From: Parietaria judaica
Lineage: Eukaryota > Streptophyta > Magnoliopsida > Rosales > Urticaceae
Direction of reading: 5' to 3'
Assembly: GCA_954871525.1 (NCBI GenBank)
Contig: OX940863.1
Coordinates: 26,114,001-26,178,000, forward strand
DNA: 64,000 bases
Shown piece after piece: positions 36,299 through 47,874 of this stretch. A program made the translations under genes and the position numbers. The first letter of the stretch is position 1, and each line of letters begins with the position of its first letter. The notes under the pieces are model-generated. The model was given only the letters and a program-made list of their open reading frames with translations, was not told where the DNA came from and did no database searches.

Positions 36299-37993
36299 AC
36301 AGTGGCGAAGCCAGCTTTTTTAACCGGGAGGGGCACTATTATTTAAAAAAAAAAAAAACTTGAAAAATAATGCAAAAATAAATAACTTAAAAATAATATT
36401 AATAGCTCAAAATCTCAATGTCACATGATAGAAATTTTTACAAATCAAAAGAAGTAAAAGAAAAAAAAAACTTAATAATAACTTATCTTAACAAAGAAAA
36501 CTTAAATAATCGTAACTAATCTTAAAAAGAAAAAACTTAAATACTTATTACAAAAGTTGACGTCGAGATTTCATATTTTGAAAGAATTGTAGAATCTTCT
36601 CGTTGTCAATACCATCAAAAATTTCTCTCTCGATGTACACGATCATACTATCATTCATCCATTGATCTCCCATTCGATTTCTTAACCGAGTCTTAATAAT
36701 ATTCATAGCAGAAAAAACTCTCTCAACAGTTGCAGTAGCCACAGGTAAGATCAGTGCTAGAGTAATCAGACGATAAACAAGTGTATACACACCATTTCTT
36801 TTTGTCTCTACCATTTTCTGAGCAAGAGCACCGACACCTTTCAAACTTTTCATATCTTCGGATGAACGCATATCGGTAATGTAATTCTGAAGTTCGGTCT
36901 CAAGAATAACAAGGTCTACTGCAGAAAAATCTTTAGGATAATACCCAGCAAGTTTGATCATCCTTTGCTTGTCGAAGGAAACAAATAAATCGTCCGGACA
37001 CAAACATGTTATGCATAGAAGGAGATCGGTGTTAACCTCGTCGAATCGACCGTCTAATTCTTGACGTTGCATATCTATCACAGAAGTGAAAATCTCTACA
37101 CGGTAATGATGCAAATTAGTGTCTATTGGAGCATTGCGTCGTGATCTACCTGGTTCTTTGAAGATGGCATTCATGTCGGGAATATCAATGTTATGCTTTT
37201 GGCAAAATACTAAGACTTTGATCAAAAGAGAATCCCACCCAGAATCTCTCATTGTTTGCAAGGATTGCTTACATATTCGTACTAAATTCATCGCATTGAC
37301 AATATCCTGATCTTTCCTTTGTAATTCTTTTGAAAGCTCATTTGTAATACCAAATATGGCTATCATTAAGTGGAGAGAAAACACAACCTCAAATGATTGC
37401 AGCTTCGATAATAATACGTCCGCTTCTCCTTTTTGCTCAGAATAAGTTTTGTCTTCGACAATTGTCTCCAAGACTCCAACAACTGAAGAGAACATAGTAA
37501 GCAATCTTAGAAGTGTACCATGATATGATCCCCAACGTGTATCTGCAGCGCGTATTAGAGAAGTTGTTTGATTTAGCCCCCGTCCACTTACACGTTCACC
37601 ACTTTCAACTGCTTGGTTTATTGTGTCTGCTTGCAAATCTTGAAGAATATCAGAACGTTTCGGAGATGCACAAACGATATTTACCACATTACCGACCACC
37701 CAAAAAAGTGATGCGAGTTTATTATGATGCTTGGCCACATGTACAAGTGCTAACTGAAGTTGATGAGAAAAACAATGAACGAAAAAAGCACATTGATTTT
37801 CTTTCAGAATAAGACTTTTCAGACCATTGAGATGACCTTGCATATTGCTGGCTCCATCGTATCCTTGTCCACGCAATCTCGATATGCTCAGTTTGTGCCT
37901 TGAAAGTAGTTTATCAATTGCCTCTTTTAAAGAAAGCGCGGTGGTGCTACTAACATGCTCAATACCAACAAAACGCTCAATCACTTTTCCTTT
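36299..37993 (-). repeat. Left arm of 1.69-kb inverted repeat
   Basis: Reverse complement of 38,157-39,847 with roughly a dozen substitutions and one single-base indel seen by eye, i.e. about 99% identity. Confidence 0.93.
36548..37984 (-). pseudogene. hAT transposase, ZMYM1-like, C-terminal two-thirds
   Basis: 478 codons without interruption. It includes RGQGYDGASNMQG and AADTRWGSYHGT, which are core motifs of plant ZMYM1-like hAT transposases, and the hATC dimerisation region near the C-terminus (VATATVERVFSAMNIIKTRLR). Full-length relatives have an N-terminal zinc finger and about 250 more residues; these are absent, and the frame starts at the arm edge with GTG rather than ATG. It is probably not a working transposase but is intact enough to make antisense or hairpin RNA with the other arm. 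Confidence 0.85.
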
Positions 37994-38135
37994 GAGTCAC
38001 CGGAGCTTCTTCTCGCCGCAGGCCTACACCGCAATAGGCACTGCAGTAGCCCCAATCTAATTTCAACGCTCCAGAAAATTCTCGTGCAAATCAGACCGTG
38101 AAAATCGAAAGACAAGCTTTGGACTTTGGGAGAGA

Positions 38136-39601
38136 ATGGTGAGAGAGATCGACAAAAAAGGAAAAGTGATTGAGCGTTTTGTTGGTATTGAGCATGTTAG
38201 TAGCACCACCGCGCTTTCTTTAAAAGAGGCAATTGATAAACTACTTTCAAGGCACAAACTGAGCATATCGAGATTGCGTGGACAAGGATACGATGGAGCC
38301 AGCAATATGCAAGGTCATCTCAATGGTCTGAAAAGTCTTATTCTGAAAGAAAATCAATGTGCTTTTTTCGTTCATTGTTTTGCTCATCAACTTCAGTTAG
38401 CACTTGTATATGTGGCCAAGCATCATAATAAACTCGCATCACTTTTTTGGGTGGTCGGTAATGTGGTAAATATCGTTTGTGCATCTCCGAAACGTTCTGA
38501 TATTCTTCAAGATTTGCAAGCGGACACAATAAACCAAGCAGTTGAAAGTGGTGAACGTGTAAGTGGACGGGGGCTAAATCAAACAACTTCTCTAATACGC
38601 GCTGCAGATACACGTTGGGGATCATATCATGGTACACTTCTAAGATTGCTTACTATGTTCTCTTCAGTTGTTGGAGTCTTGGAGACAATTGTCGAAGACA
38701 AAACTTATTCTGAGCAAAAAGGAGAAGCGGACGTATTATTATCGAAGCTGCAATCATTTGAGGTTGTGTTTTCTCTCCACTTAATGATAGCCATATTTGG
38801 TATTACAAATGAGCTTTCAAAAGCATTACAAAGGAAAGATCATGATATTGTCAATGCGATGAATTTAGTACGAATATGTAAGCAATCCTTGCAAACAATG
38901 AGAGATTTGGGTGGGATTCTCTTTTGAACAAAGTCTTAGTATTTTGCCAAAAGCATAACATTGATATTCCCGACATGAATGCCATCTTCAAAGAACCAGG
39001 TAGATCATGACGCAATGCTCCAATAGACACTAATTTGCATCATTACCGTGTAGAGATTTTCACTTCTGTGATAGATATGCAACGTCAAGAATTAGACGGT
39101 CGATTCGACGAGGTTAACACCGATCTCCTTCTATGCATAACATGTTTGTGTCCGTACGATTTATTTGTTTCCTTCGACAAGCAAAGGCTGATCAAACTTG
39201 CTGGGTATTATCCTAAAGATTTTTCTGCAGTAGACCTTGTTATTCTTGAGACCGAACTTCAGAATTACATTACCGATATGCGTTCATCCGAAGATATGAA
39301 AAGTTTGAAAGGTGTAGGTGCTCTTGCTCAGAAAATGGTAGAGACAAAAAGAAATGGTGTGTATACACTTGTTTATCGTCTGATTACTCTAGCACTGATC
39401 TTACCTGTGGCTACTGCAACTGTTGAGAGAGTTTTTTCTGCTATGAATATTATTAAGACTCGGTTAAGAAATCGAATGGGAGATCAATGGATGAATGATA
39501 GTATGATCGTGTACATCGAGAGAGAAATTTTTGATGGTATTGACAACAAGAAGATTCTACAATTCTTTCAAAATATGAAATCTCGACGTCAACTTTTGTA
39601 A
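38136..39601 (+). pseudogene. hAT transposase, ZMYM1-like, mirror copy with frameshift and stop
   Basis: Same protein as the left arm, in opposite orientation. It opens a little further upstream (DKKGKVIERFVG). One base is lost in the GATTCTGGGTGG region (~38,908), giving a stop at 38,925, and a CGA-to-TGA change at ~39,008 adds another. The frame then runs 39,035-39,601 to the same C-terminus. About ten amino-acid differences separate the arms. Confidence 0.88.
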
Positions 39602-39847
39602 TAAGTATTTAAGTTTTTTCTTTTTAAGATTAGTTACGATTATTTAAGTTTTCTTTGTTAAGATAAGTTATTATTAAGTTTTTTTTTTCTTTTACTTCTT
39701 TTGATTTGTAAAAATTTCTATCATGTGACATTGAGATTTTGAGCTATTAATATTATTTTTAAGTTATTTATTTTTGCATTATTTTTCAAGTTTTTTTTTT
39801 TTAAATAATAGTGCCCCTCCCGGTTAAAAAAGCTGGCTTCGCCACTG
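38157..39847 (+). repeat. Right arm of 1.69-kb inverted repeat
   Basis: Mirror of 36,299-37,993, including the terminal CAGTGGCGAAGCCAGC sequence. Spacer between arms is 163 bp. Confidence 0.93.
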
Positions 39848-40519
39848 GTTACGTGGGAGTCCCAACCCTTTTTTGGAACAACTACTTGGATGTTGCCAAT
39901 AGTAATTTTAGGTGCAATACTCTTTCTTACCTCTAGAGCCGCACTTGTTTGGGGGACTCGGAGGATTTAATGAGGCTCGTCTTTCTTTAAAAAAAAAACA
40001 TAACTTAATGGATCCTGATTGCAAATAAATCTACATTGTTAAATATAAATAAGAAAAAAAATCAAATTTATCTAAAATTATAAAAAAAAAAAAAATAGTT
40101 TCAGATTTACGGTCGTGTCACTTCAAAAACCATAATCCAAATATTATTCTATATTTATACCATATCTAGGTCGGAAGATAAAACCAATCAAAATCCCAAC
40201 GGAATTGGCGTCCAAGATACACAAATAAGACACGGAGCTCGGAATATATTGAATTTATTTCATCAATGAAACACATGACATCTTTCTTGAGCAACATGCT
40301 ATTGTATCAAAAGTCCATCTCTTGTCTTGTGCCTTCCCTGTAAAGTGTCTTACTTTCAAAAAGCTTTTGCTCCAAAAGTATTAAAACCCACTTCATAAAT
40401 AAAATAAAATAAAATAAAATAAATTTATGAACAAGAAAGGTATTTCGTGGGTCCCTGAAGAAAAAAAGTTGTCCCTTGTTCTGTTATTCCATTTCCATGT
40501 ATTTGTTTGCCTATTCGTG

Positions 40520-40521
<2 letters not shown>

Positions 40522-40568
<47 letters not shown>
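40522..40568. repeat. (TA)n microsatellite
   Basis: About 23 TA units. The open frame over it is an artefact. Confidence 0.95.
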
Positions 40569-40571
<3 letters not shown>

Positions 40572-40916
40572 AATATATATTATTATAACTCGTATTTATG
40601 GTCCGTTTGATATAATTTTGCTGAGAAATGATACTAAATCTTCTGCTAAAATTAGATTTATGTTCTCATTATCTTTTTTATTTTGCGGTATATATAGGGA
40701 CGGAACTAGGATGTCAAGTAGGGGGTGACATATGACAAATTTAATTAACTATGTCGTAATGATATTCCGATTAGGTAATGAACGTAGAAAATAATTGATT
40801 TGTCTCAAATTAGGTATTAATTTTCTATTAATTTAGTTATTTTAATATGAGATATTTGTAGAAACATACAAATTGGTGAACAACAGCATAGTTCACATTT
40901 TCTGTGCGGTCTATAT

Positions 40917-41791
40917 CAAGGATCAAAATGCCGTTTTGGCCGATAAATCGTTTGCCGTTATCGATGGATTAATCGCTTGCCGATGGATTTATCGACGGAA
41001 AACCTATAAAAATTATCGTTTGCCGTTATCAAAACTTATCGAACTTATCGATGGATTAATCATTTATCGATGGAAAACCTGTAAAAAAATTTCACACATA
41101 TTTTACACTAAAAACATAACATAAAATACTAATGTCACAAAATATAAACATAAAAGTCTCATACAAATAATAATATATAAGCCACAAACCAAGTCTCATA
41201 CTAATGTAACTAGCTCAAATCAACAATTTCCGAAACATATGTACTTTTGCCACAATGATATCACAATTCAGAAAAACTTCAAATAAAAAAAAAATATGCA
41301 AACCGATTAGTTTTAAAATTATATACAATTTTATAAAACGAAATTACACCAAAATATTCGAGTAACTAGCTCAAATCAACAATTTCCGAAACATATGTAC
41401 TTTTGCCACAATGATATCACAATTCAGAAAAACTTCAAATTAAAAAAAAAATTATGCAAACCGATTAGTTTTAAAATTATATACAATTTTATAAAACGAA
41501 ATTACACCAAAATATTCGAGTAACTAACTCAAATCAACAATTTCCAAAACATATGTACTTTTGCCACAATGATATCAAAATTTTCGAACTTACCCAAATT
41601 TGGACGAAAAGTCCTCCGATTATCGTTATTTTGCTCTTGAAAAGTTGCAGCGATAAGAACCAAAGTTTTCGGTTCGAAAAATTTCGAAAAGTATAAAACG
41701 GCAACGATTACTAGAGATAAGTTACCGAGAACACCATTTCTTCGATTAATCGAACGATAATCGCTCGATTTTCGCGATTTTCGGAACCCTG
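40917..41791. mobile_element. hAT element nested inside the previous one, 875 bp
   Basis: Left end CAAGGATC, right end GGAACCCTG, exact 8-bp duplication GTCTATAT at 40,909-40,916 and 41,792-41,799. The interior has repeated CGATAA, TTATCG and GATGGATTAATC words plus a tandem array. The element starting at 62,637 belongs to the same or a close family. Confidence 0.87.
41206..41580. repeat. Tandem repeat, period 156-158 bp, ~2.4 copies
   Basis: GTAACTAGCTCAAATCAACA starts units at 41,206, 41,362 and (one change) 41,520. Units are nearly identical, differing mainly in A-tract length. Confidence 0.92.
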
Positions 41792-42362
41792 GTCTATATA
41801 ACTAATATTGTCAAAAGTGCAAAAGTGTGGTACCAAAAATATATATTGTGTACTTAAATATATACCCTATTAATAACATCAAGAATATAACCGTAATAAT
41901 AATAAAAAATGAGTATGCAGATTGCGGTCATTTTTATCTATATTTAAATATTTTTCCGCAAATATCTCTTAATTATTTTTTTTTTTCATAATTGAAATTA
42001 TTTTAAAGAAAACTTTATCAAATTTCATATGTACGTGTACATATATATATATATATATATATATTTGTGTAAAAACTTCCATCGAATATTTGATATGTCT
42101 AGATTGTTTAAACATTTATTTATATTTGGCTTTTATCTACTAATTATGGTGAGATATATATTATTAATATCTATAGATATTTAATTTTATAATAGATACA
42201 GATTTGATAATTGATACGTTATTAGTTATATCTATCTTTTGAGACTAATATGAATGTCAACACACAAATACTATGTCCTAATATATCTAAACCAATAATT
42301 TGGAGTAGGTTGGGGTGACATGAACCACCCCAGCATATCGTGCTTCCGTCCCTGGGTATATA

Positions 42363-43116
42363 TTTCAAAAGTCTTAAAATGTACTCAAAATCAATTATGT
42401 TAACAATTCCGTCCATAGACGTTACTCAAAATCAATTATGTTAACAATTCCGTCTATAGACGTTAATTTTTGTCACGCGTCACAGGCTTAATCAATACAT
42501 AATATCATTTATTCACGAAATAAGTACTTAAGATACTATCTTTTATCTGTAGCATAAGTACTTATTTGTTTCTCTTCACATGCCAACACATTGTATTATA
42601 ATTATGGCTAAGTACCAATCATTTTTGGCATTAAAAGTGCAAATTTTTTAGTCGATAAAAGTATAAATTTTTGGATAATACCAATTGTATTAATTTTCCG
42701 TTGTTGAATCAACTTCCCATCACAAAAAATTATTCGTGGTCTCTTAACTTATTACGACGAAGGATTCAACCACACATAAAAAGTGTAGTCGGAATTCCTT
42801 ACTGCTACAGCTTTTAACTGTGGTTGAATCCATGTTTTGTAGGCCGATCAACTTAACTGCTCCATATCAAGTCTCAATAGCGTTTCCGTATAAATTAAGT
42901 TTCACGCGACACTCAAACACTTATGTCTTATATACCCCAAAAAAGAAGTAATCCATTACTTTATCCGCTTTTCATTGTACCGAATACCAGTCCATTATTA
43001 TCTTTTAACAACATCGCTTTCAACTTCCATTATTCCTCCCATTAAACACAGCTTAAACTTAAAAAAAGAAGAAAAAGAGAAACTATCATCTCTGAAACCC
43101 TAACTCTAATTACGGA
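42363..43116. other. Intergenic and tetraspanin promoter
   Basis: A duplicated stretch (ATCAATTATGTTAACAATTC at ~42,391 and 42,430) lies next to the hAT. TTATATA at 42,928 is a candidate TATA box and AAACCCTAA at ~43,096 a telo-box in the leader. Confidence 0.5.
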
Positions 43117-45185
43117 ATGGCACTGAGCAACAACGTGATCGGTGCAATCAATTTTGTGGCGGTGCTCCTATCCATCCCCATCATTGGGGCCGGTATCTGG
43201 CTGTCGACGGAGGCGGACAACTCGTGCGTGAAGATCCTACAGTGGCCGGTCATCATCCTCGGCGTGCTCGTCCTAGTGGTGGCCCTCGCGGGGTTCATTG
43301 GCGCCTTCTGGCGCGTCCCCTGTCTGCTCATCTCGTACCTCGTCGCCATGCTTGTCCTCATCGTTCTCCTTGCCGCCCTCGTCATCTTCGTCTACATGGT
43401 CACCGCCCGAGGCTCTGGCCACCTCGTGCCGAGCCGGGCCTACTTGGAGTATCAGCTTGACGACTTCTCCGGCTGGCTTCGCCGCCGAGTGAGAAGCTCG
43501 TTCAAGTGGGATCGGATCCGGACGTGCCTGAGCTCCACCTCCATGTGCGCTGAGCTCAACCAGACTTATCGCATGGCTCAGGACTTCTTTAATGCTCGGA
43601 TTAGTCCATTGCAGGTAATTTCAGACATTTTAGTTGCTAGTTCTTTTGCTGCATTGTGTTCATGAATAAAACAATTTTTAGATATGCATTTTCTTTAAAT
43701 TTAAATGGACAATAAATCTAGGTCATAAAAGTTTTCTATATGCCTAATAAGTAGTAACACAAGTAATATAATGCTTATTCTAGATAATAAAGATTTTTTT
43801 TTTTTTTATGTTGCTCAAACGCTGAGGACCGGTTTTGAGTTTGAAATGGCCAAATAATTTTGCATTTCTCGAAATGGTCTAATTTTAGGGCCCCAAAATA
43901 AAATGTGATATTAGTTCTAAAATTCAGTTTAAAAGCATCAAATTTTGAATATATATATATACATATATATATATATGTATGTATTTTTACTGGAGGCGTG
44001 AGATTACGCCCAGCCCAGCCCCGCAAACGCTATAGCGTTAATTTTTAATTTTTTTTTTTTTTTTTTATAAAGTTAATTTTAAAATATTGATCAAAGGCTA
44101 ATGTTATCTTGAGGATTAATTTATATTTATCAAAGGCTATAATTATCTAATGCTTATTCTAAGATCTAAGATCTATAGAATATCGTTTATGCCTCATTTA
44201 TTTGATAGAACAATTTCTTGTGCTAAGAGAATATTTATAAAAAAATTTCAGCCATATTTTCTTATTAAAACTTTTCCACCTAGGATTCTACTTTTTGGTT
44301 TTAGATTATTTCTTACCATTGATTATCACTTTCTCCAACTCCAAGCAACCCCCACTTAAAGCTAACAGTTCATTAAAGCATGGAATCACTATAAACAAGC
44401 TTTTGGAAACCAAAAAAAAACAAATAAACAAACAAACAAATTTGTACCTTGAAATTCAAATTTTAGGACCTTATTACACTTAAAAAAAAAAAAAAAAAAG
44501 TTACAGAAAACAAGTCTTTTGCTGAAGATGCACTCGTAACACACTTTTTCTCGCTCATTTCACTGATGTACCGGTAAAATCATTTTATCAATTTCGTTGA
44601 AACCATTTGTGGATGGCACGAGAGTCCTTCACCGGAATAGTTACATATTTTCTTCGTGTTTTCCGCTCTTTAGCCGGTACAAGAACTTTTTTTACTGACC
44701 AAGGATCAGAATTGCTTTCTCCAGCGCAAAAACGCGCTAGTAAAAGTTGTGAATTTTCGTTATGTAATCTTCTTTTCCCAAATATTTCCATATTCCGCTT
44801 TATTTTCATTTTCGAAGATACAAGTTCAAATACTAAACTAATCAATTAAGCTCCTTTTTTAATATAAAAATAGTCAGGTTGTTGTAAGCCACCGACACAG
44901 TGCGGGCACACGTTCGTGAACCCAACGTACTGGATAAGCCCCATAAACACGGCGTTCTCAATGGACTGCCTGGCATGGAGCAACGAGCAGACGCAACTTT
45001 GCTTTAACTGCGACTCCTGCAAGGCCGGCTTGCTCGCAAACCTCCGCAGCGAGTGGCGCAGAGCCAACATCGTTCTTATCGTCACCCTCGTCGCTCTCAT
45101 TGCCGTCTACTTGACTGGCTGTTGCGCCTTTCGGAACGCCAAGACTGAAGATCTCTTCCGACGATACAAGCAAGGCTACACTTAG
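43117..45185 (+). CDS. Tetraspanin, TET8/TET9-like
   Basis: Two exons, 269 aa: 43117-43614 and 44874-45185, phase-0 intron of 1,259 bp. Three membrane segments lie in the first ~95 residues, then a large extracellular loop with the plant GCCKPP motif (168-173, at the start of exon 2), further paired cysteines (CGHTFVNP, CFNCDSCKAG), a fourth membrane segment (IVLIVTLVALIAVYLTGCCAF) and a short cytosolic tail. One intron just before GCCK is typical of the family. Plant tetraspanins organise plasma-membrane microdomains; TET8 and TET9 mark exosome-like vesicles. The coding sequence is much more GC-rich than its intron. It looks intact. Confidence 0.94.
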
Positions 45186-47037
45186 TACCAACTGTTAAGT
45201 GACAGTATGTTTAGTTAATTGACGGCTTTGTTATGGTTTGATGATTAAGGAGTAATCGGTGAAAACGCCCTTTTCTGTTTTATTCATGAATATATTTTGT
45301 CTTTCTCCATTTTCTTATAGCGCTTTGCAGGGCTTATTTTTTTTTACATGATTTATGGTTTCATTTCGATTTCGATACCGGTCTTGACCAGGTTCTAGCT
45401 TAAAATTGTATCTTGATATTTTCTATTTGGTATTTTTTCCTATATTTTGTCACGATCTGATTATGAAGAAGAAAACAAAATTAGGTGCTTTGTATTGATT
45501 CCCATTCCGATTCCCGGTTTCCAAAAGACTGGAATTTTTTTTAAACCGGGATCTGGACATATTTTTGTACTTTTAGCTTTTTTCAAGAATTAGATAAAAA
45601 AGACTAAATACTTGGTTCAAGAATTAGCTTTTTTCACCCGAAACGTTTTGCTTTATGAATTCTATTTTGATGTATGTAGATAGTGTAAAAAAATATAGAA
45701 AACCCGTGAGATCATTGAAAAATATAACTTCAAATTTTGATGATAAGTGATTTTTATTTTTTTTGGTTTATTGGCATCTTTTGAAACTTAAAATGAAACT
45801 CTAACTATCTTTTAATCTTTTAAAGGGAATGATGATAAGTGATTTGTTTTGGTTTATTGGTATCTTTTGTCATGTAATTATGGTCTTGAGAAATGTGTGA
45901 GGAGAGCGATATGGACGGGATTTGCGGAGGCCACCGAAAGCAGCATGAGAAGTGCGACTTTTTTTAGTTTTGCAGGGCGGCAAGCAAATGCAAAGCCAAT
46001 CCACACTGGCCTGTTTTCAGGGTTTCTTTCTACTTTTGACCCTCGAAAATTGACACCGATTAAGAATGCTACGGTTTAGGATTTCGAAACACTAGTCGCT
46101 AAGTGAACTGATGGAGCACGATCAATATGGCTAATAAAGAAGATCATGGAATCATGCATAATTATGCATAAATGTTGGGTCCATTTTAGGAAGATAAGTA
46201 TTGCCTATTTGCCTTTATAATGGTGATCGATAATTGTATGAGGTAGTTGAATATGATACAAAAAAAAAAATTAAACTTTTGCTTGAGAAAGTCGAGTTTT
46301 ATCTCGCAAAGACGTGTTCTTCGTATCCCGTTCTACATCATGAACAAATCGTTGCGTCTTCCTGACAAGCTTTGCTACTTGAAAAGATATGGTCTTTCAT
46401 TTATGTAGTTATTGAACATGCATTGTTCGTATTTTTGTTTTAAATCTAATACTTTACGTCGTCGTCTTGATTGTTCTGTTTAAATCTTATTTTAAATATT
46501 AAATAAGGATCACGAACTTCATAATTCTATGTTTCAGAAAGATAAATCATTTGTAAACAGATGAAAATTCCAACTCGAAAGTTTCTTATCTATCAACTAT
46601 TATGAAAGATAGCTTCATCATTATGTTCGCTGACAGAGTATTATGAATAAAAAAAAAACTAGGTAAAATATTCCACAGGATCGCCACTTAATTAAATATT
46701 CATCTCCTTACAAGTTTTGAACGGCAATAATCAATTGAAGACTTGAAGGGAATGAGATACCAAAGTTTTGACGTGAGAACGAGAAATAGAGAGGAAAAAG
46801 AATGAAAAAGATATACTAAGAGACTAGAGTGAAAATAAAATCGATTAGGACATTTTAAGTTCGAATGCGAAAAAAAAAAGAGAGTATAGAAATTGATTTT
46901 CCGATAGCGTATTATCTTATTTAATAATAAGATTTTTTTCATAATAATAAAAAGAGAGTATATTATTATGATTTTCATAATAATAGATATGAAAAAAAAT
47001 CTTATTTATGTGTCACTTCTTAAAAACAATATTATCC
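45186..47037. other. Intergenic, nothing recognised
   Basis: 3' flank of the tetraspanin gene, then AT-rich sequence. Short open frames (e.g. 45,849-46,079) show no family resemblance. Confidence 0.5.
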
Positions 47038-47045
47038 TGCCCTAG

Positions 47046-47866
47046 TAGGGGTGAAAGCGGAACCGGGAACCGGTATTTTTTTTTTTTGGGTACCTATTCC
47101 GAAAATTCGGGATTTTTTTCTTGGTACCGGTTCTCGGTTCCGATTGTATACTTCCCTTTTTTTTTTGAAAACCAAAACCGAGAAAAAATCGTTAAAGAAC
47201 CGTGAAAAAAATCATGAAAAAATCCGTGAAAAAATAGTGAAAAGACTGCGGAGGCAAGAACGACTCGTGTGTGTGCTGTTTTGGAGTCTGGAGACTGCCC
47301 TGGACGGAGAGAATAAATCGTTCGACTTCTCTGGAGTCTAGAGGAAAGCAGTGCCGAAATCACAGAAGAGGGCTGAAATCATTCGAAGAAAGAAAGAAAA
47401 ACTTGAGAGAAGGAAAATAAACCAAAATCAAAGAAGAAAGCGAGGAAATAAAACCTTTCGAAGTGTTGCAATTGACAGAGAATAAACCATAAAGGATATT
47501 TCACAGAAGGAAATCAAATAGGTACAAGGAACATCCAAAAGCAGAGAGAAGGTGGGGAGAAGGAGTCGCAGGCGAGAGTGAGGAATGAGGAAAGAGGCAT
47601 GAAAATAAACCCTAATTTTTTAATGGTAAAAAATGACATATAATTCTAAAGTAAAAAAAAACGACATATTAAACCAAAACGACATAAAAATACATAAACC
47701 AGTACCAAAAATCGGGAAAAACAGTTCTGGTTCCCGGTTCACGGTTCCAAAAATCGAAAACCGGGAGTGCCGGTTCCCAGTTTTAAACACAATTTCCTTT
47801 TTTTTTTTCTTAAACCGGTCCGTAACCGGGACAAAACCGGAAACGGTGACAAAATTTTCACCCCTA
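47046..47866. mobile_element. hAT element, 821 bp
   Basis: Ends TAGGGGTGAAA and TTTTCACCCCTA, flanks TGCCCTAG (47,038-47,045) and GGCCCTAG (47,867-47,874), 7 of 8 bases. Sub-terminal GGAACCGGGAACCGG-type repeats at both sides. The interior is purine-rich with GTGAAAAAATC repeats; no transposase. Confidence 0.85.
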
Positions 47867-47874
47867 GGCCCTAG

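Larger units (their letters stand above)
35936..39847. mobile_element. hAT element, 3.9 kb, containing a large inverted transposase repeat
   Basis: Left end CAGTGGCGAAGG, right end GCTTCGCCACTG. Flanks GTTACGAG (35,928-35,935) and GTTACGTG (39,848-39,855) match at 7 of 8 bases and join the LINE sequence on either side. A second, inner left end CAGTGGCGAAGCCAGC at 36,299 mirrors the right end exactly and starts the inverted repeat. 36,078-36,298 and the central spacer (37,994-38,156) are GC-richer than the rest and do not look like transposase. Confidence 0.82.
35165..40000 (+). mobile_element. 5'-truncated LINE (non-LTR retrotransposon), split by a hAT insertion
   Basis: 35,165-35,935 reads, with several stops and frame changes, as the end of a plant LINE ORF2: WRIWSNRNNVV, then an RNase H-like domain (LVARNHEDPVLASGIIFYRHG, ASAIRWGE, CNEVAHDLAKLAI). 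The LINE resumes after the hAT at 39,856 with a 3' UTR ending in an A-tract (~39,989-39,998). TAACTTAATGG is repeated at 35,154-35,164 and 40,001-40,011, the target duplication of a truncated reverse-transcribed insertion. Truncation at 35,165 removes endonuclease and reverse transcriptase. Confidence 0.85.
40695..42354. mobile_element. hAT element, 1.66 kb, host to a nested hAT
   Basis: Left end TAGGGACGGAACTAGG (C-to-T change of the usual CAGGGACGG), right end CTTCCGTCCCTG, exact 8-bp duplication GGTATATA at 40,687-40,694 and 42,355-42,362. No transposase recognised. Confidence 0.88.

Noticed and set aside
43110..43385. 91-codon frame antisense to the tetraspanin
   Set aside because: Shadow of a GC-rich exon; the sense strand has clear tetraspanin motifs.
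45849..46079. Possible gene downstream of the tetraspanin
   Set aside because: 76 codons without homology, TATA box or conserved context. Chance open frame.
47051..47341. 96-codon frame with Arg/Lys/Glu repeats
   Set aside because: It lies wholly inside a bounded non-coding hAT element and comes from its purine-rich repeats.
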